From Chloroflexota bacterium (lineage in GTDB: Bacteria > Chloroflexota > Dehalococcoidia > Lucifugimonadales > Australimonadaceae), in assembly GCA_027618515.1 (NCBI GenBank), contig JAQCEV010000009.1, forward strand, positions 1-49,479: a stretch of DNA of 49,479 nt, in the 5' to 3' direction. The translations under genes and the position numbers were made by a program. A model generated the notes under the pieces. The model was given only the letters and a program-made list of their open reading frames with translations. It did no database searches and was not told the DNA's origin. Shown one piece after another: positions 8,199 to 16,250 of this stretch; position 1 is the stretch's first letter; each line of letters opens with the position of its first letter.

Positions 8199-9116
8199 AT
8201 GAAGATCGTCCGATTCGAAGACGCGGCTGGGGCGAGCAAGCCCGGCATCCTGACCGACGCTGGCGTGGTGGACGTCAGTGCGGTGGCCGCTGACTTGGAC
8301 GCGTTTCACCCCCAACGACTCATGGAAGTGCTGATCGACAACTTCGAGCAGTTGAGGCCTGGGCTTGAGGCGGCGGTAGCTGCCGGGCCAGCGCTTCCGC
8401 TCGACAGCGTGAAGCTGCGGGCGCCGCTGCCGAGGCCGTCGAAGATCCTGTGCTGCATCGGGAACTATTGGGAGCACGCCCAGCTTGAGCGTGATCCTCG
8501 CAATCTGAACATGTTCTTGAAGTCGCCGGAGGCGATCATCGGTCCTGGCGACACGGTGCGGTTGCCTGCGTGGACCGACCCGTACACGTACCAGCACGAG
8601 GCGGAGTTGGCGCTGGTCTTCAAGGGCCCCGCCAAGGACGTCTCGCAGACTGACTGGAAGAACGCCGTGTTCGGCTACACGCTGATGATCGATGTGTCGG
8701 CTCGCGAGAAGGCTCGCTCCACCTGGCGGCAGGGTAGCTGGATGGGCAAGTCGTTCGACACGTTCGCGCCGATGGGGCCGTGCATCGTCACGGCGGACGA
8801 GATCACGGAGCCTAACAGCATCCACATCCAGTTCTGGAACGACGGGCAACTGCGGCACGACTACAACACGGATGACATGGAGCACCGCGTGCCGGAGTTG
8901 GTGGAGTTCGCCACTGGCATCATGACCATGAACTCCGGCGACGTGTTGAGCTGCGGGACCAACCACGAGGGACTCGGCAATCTTCAGGACGGCGAGACGT
9001 GCGTGATCGAGGGTGAGGGCATCGGCAGCTTCTCTATCACGGTCTCCGACCCGCTGAAGCGCAAGTGGGAGCGCGGCATCTACAAGGGCGAGAACACGAC
9101 GTCCCGGGGCAGTTAG
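8199..9116 (+). CDS. Fumarylacetoacetate hydrolase (FAH) family protein
   Basis: This is a 305-residue FAH-fold hydrolase. The metal site is recognisable as Glu134 and Glu136 in YQHEAELALV and Asp165 in LMIDVSAREK, followed by the late MTMNSGDVLSCGT loop. Family members cleave or decarboxylate beta-diketo and oxo acids from aromatic ring cleavage, such as fumarylpyruvate, 2-oxohept-3-ene-dioate or acylpyruvates. The ATG at 8199 follows cacggaggcacacc; the open frame continues far upstream, but that part is antisense to the dioxygenase gene and is not coding. Its position head to head with a LigB gene fits a role in downstream processing of ring-fission products. Confidence 0.92.
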   Translation: MKIVRFEDAAGASKPGILTDAGVVDVSAVAADLDAFHPQRLMEVLIDNFEQLRPGLEAAVAAGPALPLDSVKLRAPLPRPSKILCCIGNYWEHAQLERDPRNLNMFLKSPEAIIGPGDTVRLPAWTDPYTYQHEAELALVFKGPAKDVSQTDWKNAVFGYTLMIDVSAREKARSTWRQGSWMGKSFDTFAPMGPCIVTADEITEPNSIHIQFWNDGQLRHDYNTDDMEHRVPELVEFATGIMTMNSGDVLSCGTNHEGLGNLQDGETCVIEGEGIGSFSITVSDPLKRKWERGIYKGENTTSRGS

Positions 9117-9117
9117 G

Positions 9118-9199
9118 CCCCGGGACTCGTTGGAGGGTTTCGCCGTAGAGCCAGTCGGGGCTCGCCCCTGCGACTAAAGGTCGCTCGACGCTCCGGGGG
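9118..9199 (+). repeat. Single copy of the dispersed terminal repeat
   Basis: The stretch begins cccgggactcgttgg, contains gtcggggctcgccc and gactaaaggtcgct, and ends gctccggggg. It is one diverged unit of the same repeat found in three copies at 160-440 (opposite strand) and two at 49246-49479 (same strand). It fills the gap between the convergent FAH and isochorismatase-fold genes almost exactly, starting within a few bases of the FAH stop codon. Confidence 0.8.
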
Positions 9200-9202
9200 A
9201 TG

Positions 9203-9766
9203 CTAGCTAGCCTGGGTGCGCTCAGAAGCGGTTATGTACTTGGGAGTGGCGTCCGCGAGCGAGAGTACGTCGCTGTGGAGGACATTGCTGACGATGCGGA
9301 GGGCGTAGGTCTGCACTTCGGGCGGCTCGCTCTCACGGTGCACCATGGTGACATCGTCTAGCACCGCCACCTTGAAGCGTCGCTGGAAGGCGTCCGCTGC
9401 GGTCCAAAGCACCGTGTTGTCCGTAGACGCACCTGCGATGACGACCGTGTCGATGCTCAGGTTGCGCAGGATGTACTCGAGGTCGTTGTAGGAGAAGCCG
9501 CTGAGGTAGCGCTTGTAAACGAGGATGTCCTTGTCGATAGGCTGCAAGGCCTCGATGACATCGAGCGCTTCTTTGCCCTCGCCCATGAGCACTTCACCTA
9601 GCCCATCAGAGGGTCGGCGCATGCTGTTGACGTGGAACACCTGGACGCCCGCGGCGTAGGCGGAGTCCTTGAGTTCGCGAACCCGCTCCACCATGTCGTA
9701 CCCAAAGCTGCCAGGCTTCCAGCCATAGCCTTTGGCCATGTCCAGGATGATGACTGCGGTTCTCAT
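9203..9766 (-). CDS. Isochorismatase-fold protein lacking the catalytic cysteine
   Basis: This 187-residue protein has the isochorismatase fold: Asp9 in AVIILDMAKG, Lys85 in ILVYKRYLSGF and the glycine-rich GASTDNTVLWTAADAF block. In active members this block reads G-x-x-T-x-x-C-V; here Thr118 stands in the cysteine position and no nearby cysteine can replace it. Asp and Lys of the triad are kept. The protein may be a non-catalytic regulator or use another nucleophile. It converges with the FAH gene. It is clearly different from the intact triad protein at 487-1218. Confidence 0.85.
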   Translation of the reverse strand: MRTAVIILDMAKGYGWKPGSFGYDMVERVRELKDSAYAAGVQVFHVNSMRRPSDGLGEVLMGEGKEALDVIEALQPIDKDILVYKRYLSGFSYNDLEYILRNLSIDTVVIAGASTDNTVLWTAADAFQRRFKVAVLDDVTMVHRESEPPEVQTYALRIVSNVLHSDVLSLADATPKYITASERTQAS

Positions 9767-9906
9767 TTCGTGCGCTCCTCGTTTCGCGTTGTGTCAGGCG
9801 TAGGGTATGCCGGGGCTCGTTGGCAGGCAAGTCGCCCGCCGAGGGACAGGCGGCTTTCACATTCACGGTTGGCCCGTGGTCGTCGCTGACGACGATCGAT
9901 GCGGAG

Positions 9907-11550
9907 TTACACCAACGGAATGGAGAAGGTGAAAACGGCGCCGGTGGTTGCGCCATTCGCGGCCCATATCCTCCCTCCGTGCTGCTCAACTATTCCCTTT
10001 GCGATGGCCAGTCCCAACCCTGTACCTGGCGCGCTACCCCCATTCACACGGCTGACTCGCTCGAACGGCTTGAAGATGGATTCGAGTTGATCATGGGGAA
10101 GCCCTGGGCCCTGGTCGGTGACCGTAATAGTCACTGCGTTTGGTGTGGTCTGACCAGCGACGGTGATCGTTGAATGCGGCGGGACGACATTCATCGCGTT
10201 GCTGATCAGATTGGTCAGCACCTGGGCGATCCGCGCGCTGTCGCAGTCGACCATCACTGAGGGGCTTGTCGTCGTGATCTGGACGCTCCGCTCCCGGGCG
10301 ACCGGTTCCAGGGCATCTGCGGCCTTTGCGATCACGTCGCCTATGTCAGCGGCAGCGAGGCTTACGGAAAGACTACCTAGGCCCACCTGCTCCAGCAGCA
10401 AGATATCGTTCACCAGGGTCAGCAAGCGCTGTGAGTTGGCCTGCGCCAATTCCAACTGGCGCGCGATCGACTCGGGAACCTCTCCCAGGGCGCCACTCGC
10501 GGCGAGCCCGACGGCAGCATGGATAGCGGTTAGCGGGGTGCGGAGTTCGTGGCTGGTAGTGGCGACAAATTCGTCTTTGGCATTATTTAGCGCTACGAAC
10601 GCAGAAATATCGGTGACTATACGAACCGCATACAGGAAATTCCCGGATTGATCCCGAACCGCCGCAGAATCCGTTTCAGCCCAGACCGGTTGACCGTCTC
10701 GACCGAGGAATACCCGCTGCATCTGGTAGCTGTCCAACTCACCGGAGACCAACCGCCCGTAGTTGCCGAGTGACTCCCTCGCTACACCCTCGTGCTCGAA
10801 TTCACTCAGGCGCTTCCCGATCATCTGGTCTTCTGGATACCCGAGCATCGTGACCAGAGCGCCATTGGCTTCAACGATACTGCGTCGCTCATCCGAGATG
10901 CAGATGCCAACGGGAGCGATATCAAAGAGGCGATGGAAGCGGGATTCACTGTCCCGCAGTGCTGTCTCGCGAGCACGGATGCGCGCCACAATGACGCTTG
11001 CCCACAAGGCAGTCAGGCCCAGGAACCACACCCGCAGCGCGAGTTGTTCAACGGCGTAACTCCCCGGGCCTTGGTAGTAGAGATCGCCTAAGCTCATAAG
11101 CACGATGATTGCGATCGAATAGATGGCCCCCGGCACGGCCCCCATGCGAAAGATCATCGCCAGGAGGAACGGGAAAAGGATCAGATAGAGATCGGAAGGG
11201 TAGGCACCCACGCCTGGCACCGACAAGACTCGTTGCCAGGTGATGATCAGGATCGTGGAATCCAGAATCAGCCCCGCCCAGAATGCGGTGATGAGGCGGC
11301 CTGTCCGAAGCAAGCCGAATATCGCGACCGAGTACACCGCCATAAACACGATGTCCCACACGATGAGGGTCGCAGGGTATCCGTCGAGCATCACACGAGG
11401 CGCGGCGTAGCCGACAACCAAGGCCACGGGCATCCGCACCCACAGCCACAGCCACATCCACTCAGCGATAGCGTTCGGTTCGGGTGCCAAAGAAGCCATC
11501 GATAGACGGCTGCGGAAGTCGGTTAACGGCGCCAGTTGATGCCTCCCCAT
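9907..11550 (-). CDS. Membrane-bound PAS sensor histidine kinase
   Basis: This is a sensor kinase of about 547 residues. The N-terminal ~190 residues hold about six hydrophobic helices. A PAS domain follows (FDIAPVGICISDERRSIVEANGA to VRIVTDIS), then a HisKA dimerisation domain with the phospho-acceptor His in TTSHELRTPLTAIHAA, then a HATPase with N-box NLISNAMNVVP, G1 DQGPGLP and G2 GTGLGLAIAKGIVEQHGG. No response regulator is adjacent, so it is an orphan kinase. The kinase core closely resembles that of the soluble kinase at 33059-35692. The start is uncertain: ATG at 11550 and ATG at 11499 are both possible, and neither has a clear ribosome binding site. Confidence 0.9.
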   Translation of the reverse strand: MGRHQLAPLTDFRSRLSMASLAPEPNAIAEWMWLWLWVRMPVALVVGYAAPRVMLDGYPATLIVWDIVFMAVYSVAIFGLLRTGRLITAFWAGLILDSTILIITWQRVLSVPGVGAYPSDLYLILFPFLLAMIFRMGAVPGAIYSIAIIVLMSLGDLYYQGPGSYAVEQLALRVWFLGLTALWASVIVARIRARETALRDSESRFHRLFDIAPVGICISDERRSIVEANGALVTMLGYPEDQMIGKRLSEFEHEGVARESLGNYGRLVSGELDSYQMQRVFLGRDGQPVWAETDSAAVRDQSGNFLYAVRIVTDISAFVALNNAKDEFVATTSHELRTPLTAIHAAVGLAASGALGEVPESIARQLELAQANSQRLLTLVNDILLLEQVGLGSLSVSLAAADIGDVIAKAADALEPVARERSVQITTTSPSVMVDCDSARIAQVLTNLISNAMNVVPPHSTITVAGQTTPNAVTITVTDQGPGLPHDQLESIFKPFERVSRVNGGSAPGTGLGLAIAKGIVEQHGGRIWAANGATTGAVFTFSIPLV

Positions 11551-11556
11551 CGCCAA

Positions 11557-11853
11557 TCATGATGCGCGAACACGGTCGTCGTCCCGTGCGGGCGCGACAT
11601 CGCTCCCACAAACAAGCGAACTATTTCCGCCGTATCGGGAGCGATAACCACAGCATTCATGGTTTTACGTCGAGAGGTCAAATCACGCCGCTGAGACAGA
11701 GAACGCGGACGACTATCCCTAAAACAAACCCGCGATCCGGTCGGCGACGATCTGCACTTCGCCGGGTTTGAGGCCGAACGTGGTAAGTAGGAGGTGTCCG
11801 TGGGGTGAGGGTCAGTGCAGGGTCAGTGCGTGGAGAGCAGGAGCTGAGGCTCC
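11557..11853. other. Intergenic stretch holding a duplicated gene 3' end
   Basis: This 297-base gap holds the upstream region of the kinase gene and, at 11719-11794, a near copy of the 3' end of the SelA-like gene. It also has a short tandem gggtcagtgc duplication near 11810-11830 and a small aggagc/gctcct hairpin at 11839-11854 touching the end of the cysteine-rich gene. I see no other gene in it. Confidence 0.6.
11719..11794 (-). pseudogene. Remnant of the C-terminal end of a SelA-like PLP enzyme gene
   Basis: Bases 11719-11780 match 13139-13200, the 3' end of the SelA-like gene, at 60 of 62 positions. Similarity then fades over about 14 further bases. Read leftward it encodes LTTFGLKPGEVQIVADRIAG, then LF and a stop, against the same sequence with Glu for Val in the intact gene. 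No start or body is present. It is either the stump of a deleted tandem paralogue or one side of a direct repeat made when the 1.4-kb segment between the copies was inserted. Confidence 0.85.
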
Positions 11854-12744
11854 TCAGTCCATGTCGGGCCGCGCCTCGACTCCTATCATTCTCAACTGCC
11901 CGATGGGGTCCCAATCAGCGGGTGGCTTAGCGATGCCTCTCCAGGGCATTCCCTCTTGGAACCAATAGTTCCGCCACGCTCCGTACGTCCACCCCAGGGA
12001 TTCGTCTGTGACGCCGAATTGGAACATGCAGCAGTCACATCGTGCGGACTGTGTAAATCCGTAACCAGTGACTGCAGGTTGATCCATCTCTTGGTAGCCG
12101 CAGACGGGGCAGCCATAGCGATGAGCCGCGATCTTTGCTTCGCGTGCGGGGCGCCTTTGACGGAGCAACCGGGCTAGAGCCCCGATGAAGCTGCCCACGG
12201 AACCAGGAGATCGGCGAGTCGGCCACCCTGCTCGAGGGTCGAGTCGCGCCCGAAGGTCAAACTCCTGGGGGCTATCAACAACCATCCCGATGTTGCTCAA
12301 CTGAGATTTGGAATCCCAAAATGGTCCCGGGATCCACCTACGTTGTGGGTAGCTGTCCTTGATCCAGAGGTCGCGCCACTTTTCATAGGAGTGACCGGCG
12401 ATGTCGTCGGTTTTACCGAACTCGAACCCACAACTGTCGCAGATCTCATGCGATGGCTCGCCAGCTTCGTTCCTAGCGGGGCCGTCGAGCCACGGGTACC
12501 CACATACGGGGCACACGTACCTCTTGGTACTTAGGCCCGCCAAGTAGTTCTTGGCGTGGCGAATCATTGTGTCGCCCTCAGGCAAGCGCTTGAGGTATTG
12601 GGTGAGAACCTCTTCCTCTTTTTCCGGGATGCCAGCCTCGTGGTACGCCATCGCGAGATTCCACAGGGGGAAAGTTGATCCTTCTGCCGCTGCCTGCACG
12701 GCACGTTCGAGCAGCACTATCCTCGCCGCTGGTGGCAGACCCAA
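11854..12744 (-). pseudogene. C-terminal part of an interrupted TPR / double CPCC cysteine-rich protein
   Basis: This open stretch encodes about 296 residues. A helical, TPR-like part comes first (ERAVQAAAEGSTFPLWNLAM, then EEVLTQYLKRLPEGDT). Two cysteine-rich modules follow: CPVCGYPWLDGP ending ICDSCGFEFG, and CPVCGYQEMDQP ending CDCCMFQFG. Each is followed by a Trp-rich tail (YEKWRDLWI and YGAWRNYWF). These resemble the CPCC cysteine-rich family, probably zinc-binding. The reading frame continues upstream without a break (QAFDDYVTAYILDPDSAEIW) to a TAA at 12844, and beyond it in the same frame lies the N-terminal part at 12844-13116. The only starts for this part alone (TTG at 12744) lack a ribosome binding site, so it is probably the 3' part of a nonsense-broken gene. 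Confidence 0.75.
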
Positions 12745-12843
12745 CGTAATGCTCGCTAGTTCAGCCCATATCTCGGCAGAATCGGGATCGAGGATGTAGG
12801 CCGTGACGTAATCATCGAATGCCTGGCGCCTACGTTCGTGGTT

Positions 12844-13116
12844 TTATCCCTCTTCATCGCAAAGGCGACCTCGATCGCGGTATAGCGCGGGGTTAGCGGG
12901 GTCGAGTTCAATCGCATGGGATAACAACTCGACCGCGAGATCATCTGAGGCCCAGTCTTTTCCCTTCCATCGTGGCGATCCATCATCCCAGGTGACGTCG
13001 TAATAGACGGCCAACCCCGCTTGCCGATATAGCTCGGCGTTCATAGGGTCAGCCTCCGCCGAAGCAAGCAGCGCGTACCACTCAGAAGGTGTCATATCTG
13101 CCTTGGGTGATGTCAT
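12844..13116 (-). pseudogene. N-terminal part of the interrupted TPR / CPCC protein
   Basis: This 90-residue open stretch begins with an ATG and encodes two TPR-like helix pairs (EWYALLASAEADPMNAELYR and AVELLSHAIELDPANPALYR). It stops at TAA 12844-12846 after RGRLCDEEG. The same frame then reads NHERRRQAFDDYVTAYILDP, which is the next TPR unit, and continues into the cysteine-rich part. The break is a clean in-frame stop, not a frameshift. Only 22 bases separate this start from the stop of the SelA-like gene, whose transcription would run into it. Confidence 0.75.
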
Positions 13117-13138
13117 CTATGTCTTCGCGATCGGCCCG

Positions 13139-14293
13139 CTAAAACAAACCCGCGATCCGGTCGGCGACGATCTGTTCTTCGCCGGGTTTGAGGCCGAACG
13201 TCGTGAGGATGATGAACGTCTCGTGGTCGCGCACGCGGGTCCAGACGGGCGGGTCGCCTTGCTTGAGACGGTCGACGACGTCTTGATTGGTGAGGCCGGT
13301 GACTCCGGGGTCAACGTCGAGTTTGACGCCGAAGGCGTGGTGGCCGATGACGTTCTCGATGAACGTGGCGCTGACGCCAGGTATGCCAGCGAGGGCGTTA
13401 ACCATGATCATGCTGCGCTGCTCAGCGTCGGCGAGGCGCTCCTCGTGGTTGAGGGTCATCCAGCGTCGCACCGCGACGACGCAACCGACGATCTCCTGGC
13501 GGTCGATCTTGTGGGGACGACCGATGCCACGGATGCGTCGGCCTTCGTAGGACGCGAAGGATTGCAGGCCAAGCGTGTGGATGAAATCAGACGTACCCAG
13601 GGCGAGCCCGGTGGACTGGGGCGCGCCTATGTACTTGGCGGCGACGCAGGTGAAAGCGGCGCCCATACGCACGTACTTGCCAAGATTCTCTAGCGGGTAG
13701 ATCTGGCCTGCTGCATCGACGAGCGTGGGGAGGCCAGCCTCGTTGGCGATGGCGATGGTCTCTTCCAGCGAGAGCGCGGCGGAGTCCGGGGCTTCCTCTT
13801 TCATGACGAAGTGGACGGCGGCAGTGTTGGGGCCGATGGCGTTGCGCAGGTCGTCTGCTGACGTTCCGTCGGCGGTGCCGAAGTTCACGAGCGTCGCGCC
13901 GGAGGCTTCAAGGCATCGGTCGTACCAGTAGCGGTGTCGCTGCTGGATGAGTATCTCGTTCTTCATGCCTGTCGTGTTGGGTAGCTGCTCGATCTTCGCA
14001 TCGTCGTCCCCGGTCATGGCCGCTGCGGCGGCGAGGGTGAGCGCTGAGCCCGCACCCGAAGTGACGTAGGCGGCAGGGACGTTGGTCGCTTTCGCGATGA
14101 TTGCGCCTGCGGCATCTTCAAGTTCGGTCAAGGGGATGTAGGCGTCGTTGGCGGCCTCCATGGCCTCGCGGACCTCAGCGGGCGGAGTCGAGCCGCCGAC
14201 CAGCGTGAGGCTGCCGATGGCGTTGATGATGGGCCGAGCTCCAAGCTCCTTGAAGATTGCGCCCCATTCACTACTGGTGGTGCTGTTGGTCAT
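13139..14293 (-). CDS. SelA-like PLP-dependent enzyme (aminotransferase class V fold)
   Basis: This is a 384-residue fold-type I PLP enzyme resembling the SelA / DgaE group (selenocysteine synthase-like lyases and ammonia-lyases). Key segments are RPIINAIGSLTLVGGS at the N-terminus, VTSGAGSALTLAAAAA for phosphate binding, PTLVDAAGQIYPL with Asp193, and VAAKYIGAPQSTGLALG where Lys220 is the likely Schiff-base lysine. True SelA proteins are longer, and no selB, selD or tRNA-Sec is present, so a role as an amino-acid lyase or racemase is more likely. TAGGAGT precedes the ATG. Its last ~62 bases are duplicated at 11719-11780. Confidence 0.87.
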   Translation of the reverse strand: MTNSTTSSEWGAIFKELGARPIINAIGSLTLVGGSTPPAEVREAMEAANDAYIPLTELEDAAGAIIAKATNVPAAYVTSGAGSALTLAAAAAMTGDDDAKIEQLPNTTGMKNEILIQQRHRYWYDRCLEASGATLVNFGTADGTSADDLRNAIGPNTAAVHFVMKEEAPDSAALSLEETIAIANEAGLPTLVDAAGQIYPLENLGKYVRMGAAFTCVAAKYIGAPQSTGLALGTSDFIHTLGLQSFASYEGRRIRGIGRPHKIDRQEIVGCVVAVRRWMTLNHEERLADAEQRSMIMVNALAGIPGVSATFIENVIGHHAFGVKLDVDPGVTGLTNQDVVDRLKQGDPPVWTRVRDHETFIILTTFGLKPGEEQIVADRIAGLF

Positions 14294-14508
14294 GGCGGGA
14301 CTCCTACGGCGAGAGATCGTTGCGAGGGTACTTTAGGGGCGGGCTATGCAGGGGTCAACGCGGGCACATCCGAGCAACAGCAGAGGGGGGCACAGTGGCA
14401 TGGATGCCGAAAAACCCCGGCATGCACGCGCAATAGAACGAAAAAACGTGACCCGACGCATGTTCTCGTAAGAGGAACGCGTGGTAGCATCCTGGCGATG
14501 ACGGTTCG
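14294..14508. promoter_or_regulatory. Divergent intergenic region
   Basis: These 215 bases separate the leftward SelA-like gene from a rightward hypothetical, so promoters for both should lie here. Short repeated elements are visible (ggcatggatgccg and ccccggcatgc, plus A-tracts gaaaaac and gaaaaaac), but no confident -35/-10 pair. Confidence 0.35.
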
Positions 14509-15048
14509 GTGGTGATCCAGCGCCTAGCGGAGTGGCAAATATTCGAAGGTGCGAGAAGCGAGATGGAGCGTGCAAGGCAGACCCTGGACGCTCTCCAGTT
14601 CGCCTGCGACCAACGAGAGTTCCTTACACGATTCAACGATGTCGTGGGGGCAGCGCAGTTGGTGCTGATCGCGATGCTCCGCGAGGGACGTGGAGAACGA
14701 TTGCCTGGATTCGCTCAGTGGTACGAAGTCAAACGGCGGGAGCTCGAAGACGACGAGTTGATGTCAGTGGTTCGCGAAGCGCGCGATCACGATTTCAACG
14801 ATGGCCAGCACAGGCTGCGGTTCGTATCAGGCCCAGCCAATCTCCGCACGGACGAGCAAGGTAGGCCGGTAAAAGAGGGCGCATGGTGGTCGTTGCCTGC
14901 AGCCCCAACGACCTACGTCGCGATCGACGGCGCTCCTGCCCACCACGATGGACGCCCGCTACAGCGCACGGATCCGCTGGCCTTCTGCACAGAAGCGATC
15001 GAGTATCTCGAAGGGCTCCTTGCCGAGGCTGAAGCGATAGTCGGCTAG
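14509..15048 (+). CDS. Hypothetical protein
   Basis: This 179-residue soluble protein is not one I recognise. The first 60 residues are amphipathic helix (RLAEWQIFEGARSEMERARQ), followed by a mixed region ending in an acidic helix EAIEYLEGLLAEAEAIVG. Trp and charged residues are frequent, and there is no signal peptide, membrane segment or cysteine cluster. The start is probably the GTG at 14509 or the ATG at 14563; neither has a strong ribosome binding site. Codon use matches its neighbours. It stands alone, with 122 bases before the amidohydrolase gene. Confidence 0.65.
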   Translation: MVIQRLAEWQIFEGARSEMERARQTLDALQFACDQREFLTRFNDVVGAAQLVLIAMLREGRGERLPGFAQWYEVKRRELEDDELMSVVREARDHDFNDGQHRLRFVSGPANLRTDEQGRPVKEGAWWSLPAAPTTYVAIDGAPAHHDGRPLQRTDPLAFCTEAIEYLEGLLAEAEAIVG

Positions 15049-15103
15049 CCGACTAAACCTAGCGCGGCCCCTCAACCGAATGACCACGTGCAGGAACCCG
15101 ACA

Positions 15104-15121
15104 AACGGAGTAAGCTCCGTT
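15104..15121. promoter_or_regulatory. Inverted repeat upstream of the amidohydrolase-SDR pair
   Basis: The sequence aacggag, a four-base loop taag, then ctccgtt forms a perfect 7-bp inverted repeat 50 bases before the ATG at 15171. It has no T-run, so it is more likely an operator or a leader hairpin than a terminator. No cognate regulator gene is present in the window. Confidence 0.4.
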
Positions 15122-15170
15122 CGCGTACCGCCTCGCCATCAACCATGAGGCGTACGGAAAGGGGTGCCCC

Positions 15171-16229
15171 ATGGCCGTAATCGATTCTGACGCGCACGTT
15201 ATCGAAACCGAGCACACCTGGGACTTCATGCTCCCGTCGGACAGCGCTTATCGCCCGGAGATAGTCACCGGCGACGATGGTGTCGACTACTGGATGATTG
15301 AGGGCAAGAATCGCGGTCGCGCCAGAGGGCCGGTGGCAGCCAAGGGCATCTCCGAGAACGTTGACCGGCATATGGAGGTCGACGAAAGCAAGCGGCTGAT
15401 GGAGGACATCCCCGGTCGCCTCGCTCACATGGACGAGCTTGGAATCGACGTTCAGGTTCTCTATCCCACCATGTACATCAGTCGCATGTGCGATAAGCCG
15501 GACACGGAGGTAGCGCTGTCCCGCGGGTACAACCGCTGGCTAGCCAACATCTGGGAGCAGAGCAACAATCGCTTGCGCTGGACGGCGATGCTGCCCATCG
15601 AGACGATGGATGAGGCGCTGAACGAGTTGCGATGGTCTGCGGAGCACGGTGCTTGCGGCGTAACGCTTCGCAGCCTTGAGAACGACCGCATCGTGGTTGA
15701 TCCTTACTACTACCCGCTTTACCAAGAAGCTGAGCGGCTGAACATCCCCATCACCGTGCACATCGGCAGTTCCAACGACCACATCAATGAGGTGTTCGTG
15801 AAGGACGGCGTGGGCGGGACGTTCGGCAGGCTACGCCTGATGTCGGTAGCCGCAGCCCACATGCTCGTCACGAATCGGCTGGTCGACCAATTCCCGAAGC
15901 TGCGCTTCGGCTTCATCGAGGCAAGCGCCCAGTGGGTGCCGTATGTCATTCACGATCTGCGTCGACGACTGGCTACGCGTGGACGGGATCTCGAAGACAA
16001 CGTCCTCAGTGCCTACAACATCTGGGTGACGCTCCAGACCGATGACGATCTGCCCTACGTGCTGAAGTACGCAGGCGAGGACAACCTTCTCATCGGCACG
16101 GACTATGGGCACCAGGACCAATCCAGCGAGATCGAGGCGCTACGACTCATCCGGGATAACGGTGATGTTGACCCTAGGGTGATCGACAAGATCCTCGGCG
16201 ACAACGCGAAGACGTTCTACGGTATATAG
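15171..16229 (+). CDS. Amidohydrolase-2 family protein (ACMSD-like decarboxylase/hydrolase)
   Basis: This 352-residue TIM-barrel metal hydrolase belongs to the amidohydrolase-related family that includes aminocarboxymuconate-semialdehyde and gamma-resorcylate decarboxylases. The N-terminal IDSDAHVIE replaces the classical HxH. Further metal ligands are suggested by ITVHIGSSND and by LIGTDYGHQD near the C-terminus. DIPGRLAHMDELGIDVQVLY is a typical helix-strand of this group. Such enzymes cleave C-C or C-N bonds of ring-derived acids in the cytoplasm. A ggaaaggggtgcccc leader precedes the ATG. An SDR gene follows after 21 bases, so the two are an operon. The reaction cannot be narrowed further. 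Confidence 0.87.
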   Translation: MAVIDSDAHVIETEHTWDFMLPSDSAYRPEIVTGDDGVDYWMIEGKNRGRARGPVAAKGISENVDRHMEVDESKRLMEDIPGRLAHMDELGIDVQVLYPTMYISRMCDKPDTEVALSRGYNRWLANIWEQSNNRLRWTAMLPIETMDEALNELRWSAEHGACGVTLRSLENDRIVVDPYYYPLYQEAERLNIPITVHIGSSNDHINEVFVKDGVGGTFGRLRLMSVAAAHMLVTNRLVDQFPKLRFGFIEASAQWVPYVIHDLRRRLATRGRDLEDNVLSAYNIWVTLQTDDDLPYVLKYAGEDNLLIGTDYGHQDQSSEIEALRLIRDNGDVDPRVIDKILGDNAKTFYGI

Positions 16230-16250
16230 GGAAAACCAAGGAGGCATTCG

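Noticed and set aside
8178-8966. 262-residue leftward frame opposite the FAH gene
   Set aside because: It is antisense to a clear FAH-family protein and has the Arg/His/Val-rich composition of GC-driven shadow frames.
9808-9840. Possible degenerate repeat unit (ccggggctcgttggcaggcaagtcg) upstream of the Cys-less isochorismatase gene
   Set aside because: It shares the opening of the dispersed repeat but not the diagnostic gactaaaggtcgct block, so it cannot be separated from chance GC-rich similarity.
13139-13200. Possible selenocysteine or recoding system, because a SelA-like protein lies beside a gene with an in-frame stop
   Set aside because: The stop is TAA, not TGA, and no selB, selD, tRNA-Sec or recoding hairpin is present. 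The SelA-like protein is short and more like amino-acid lyases.
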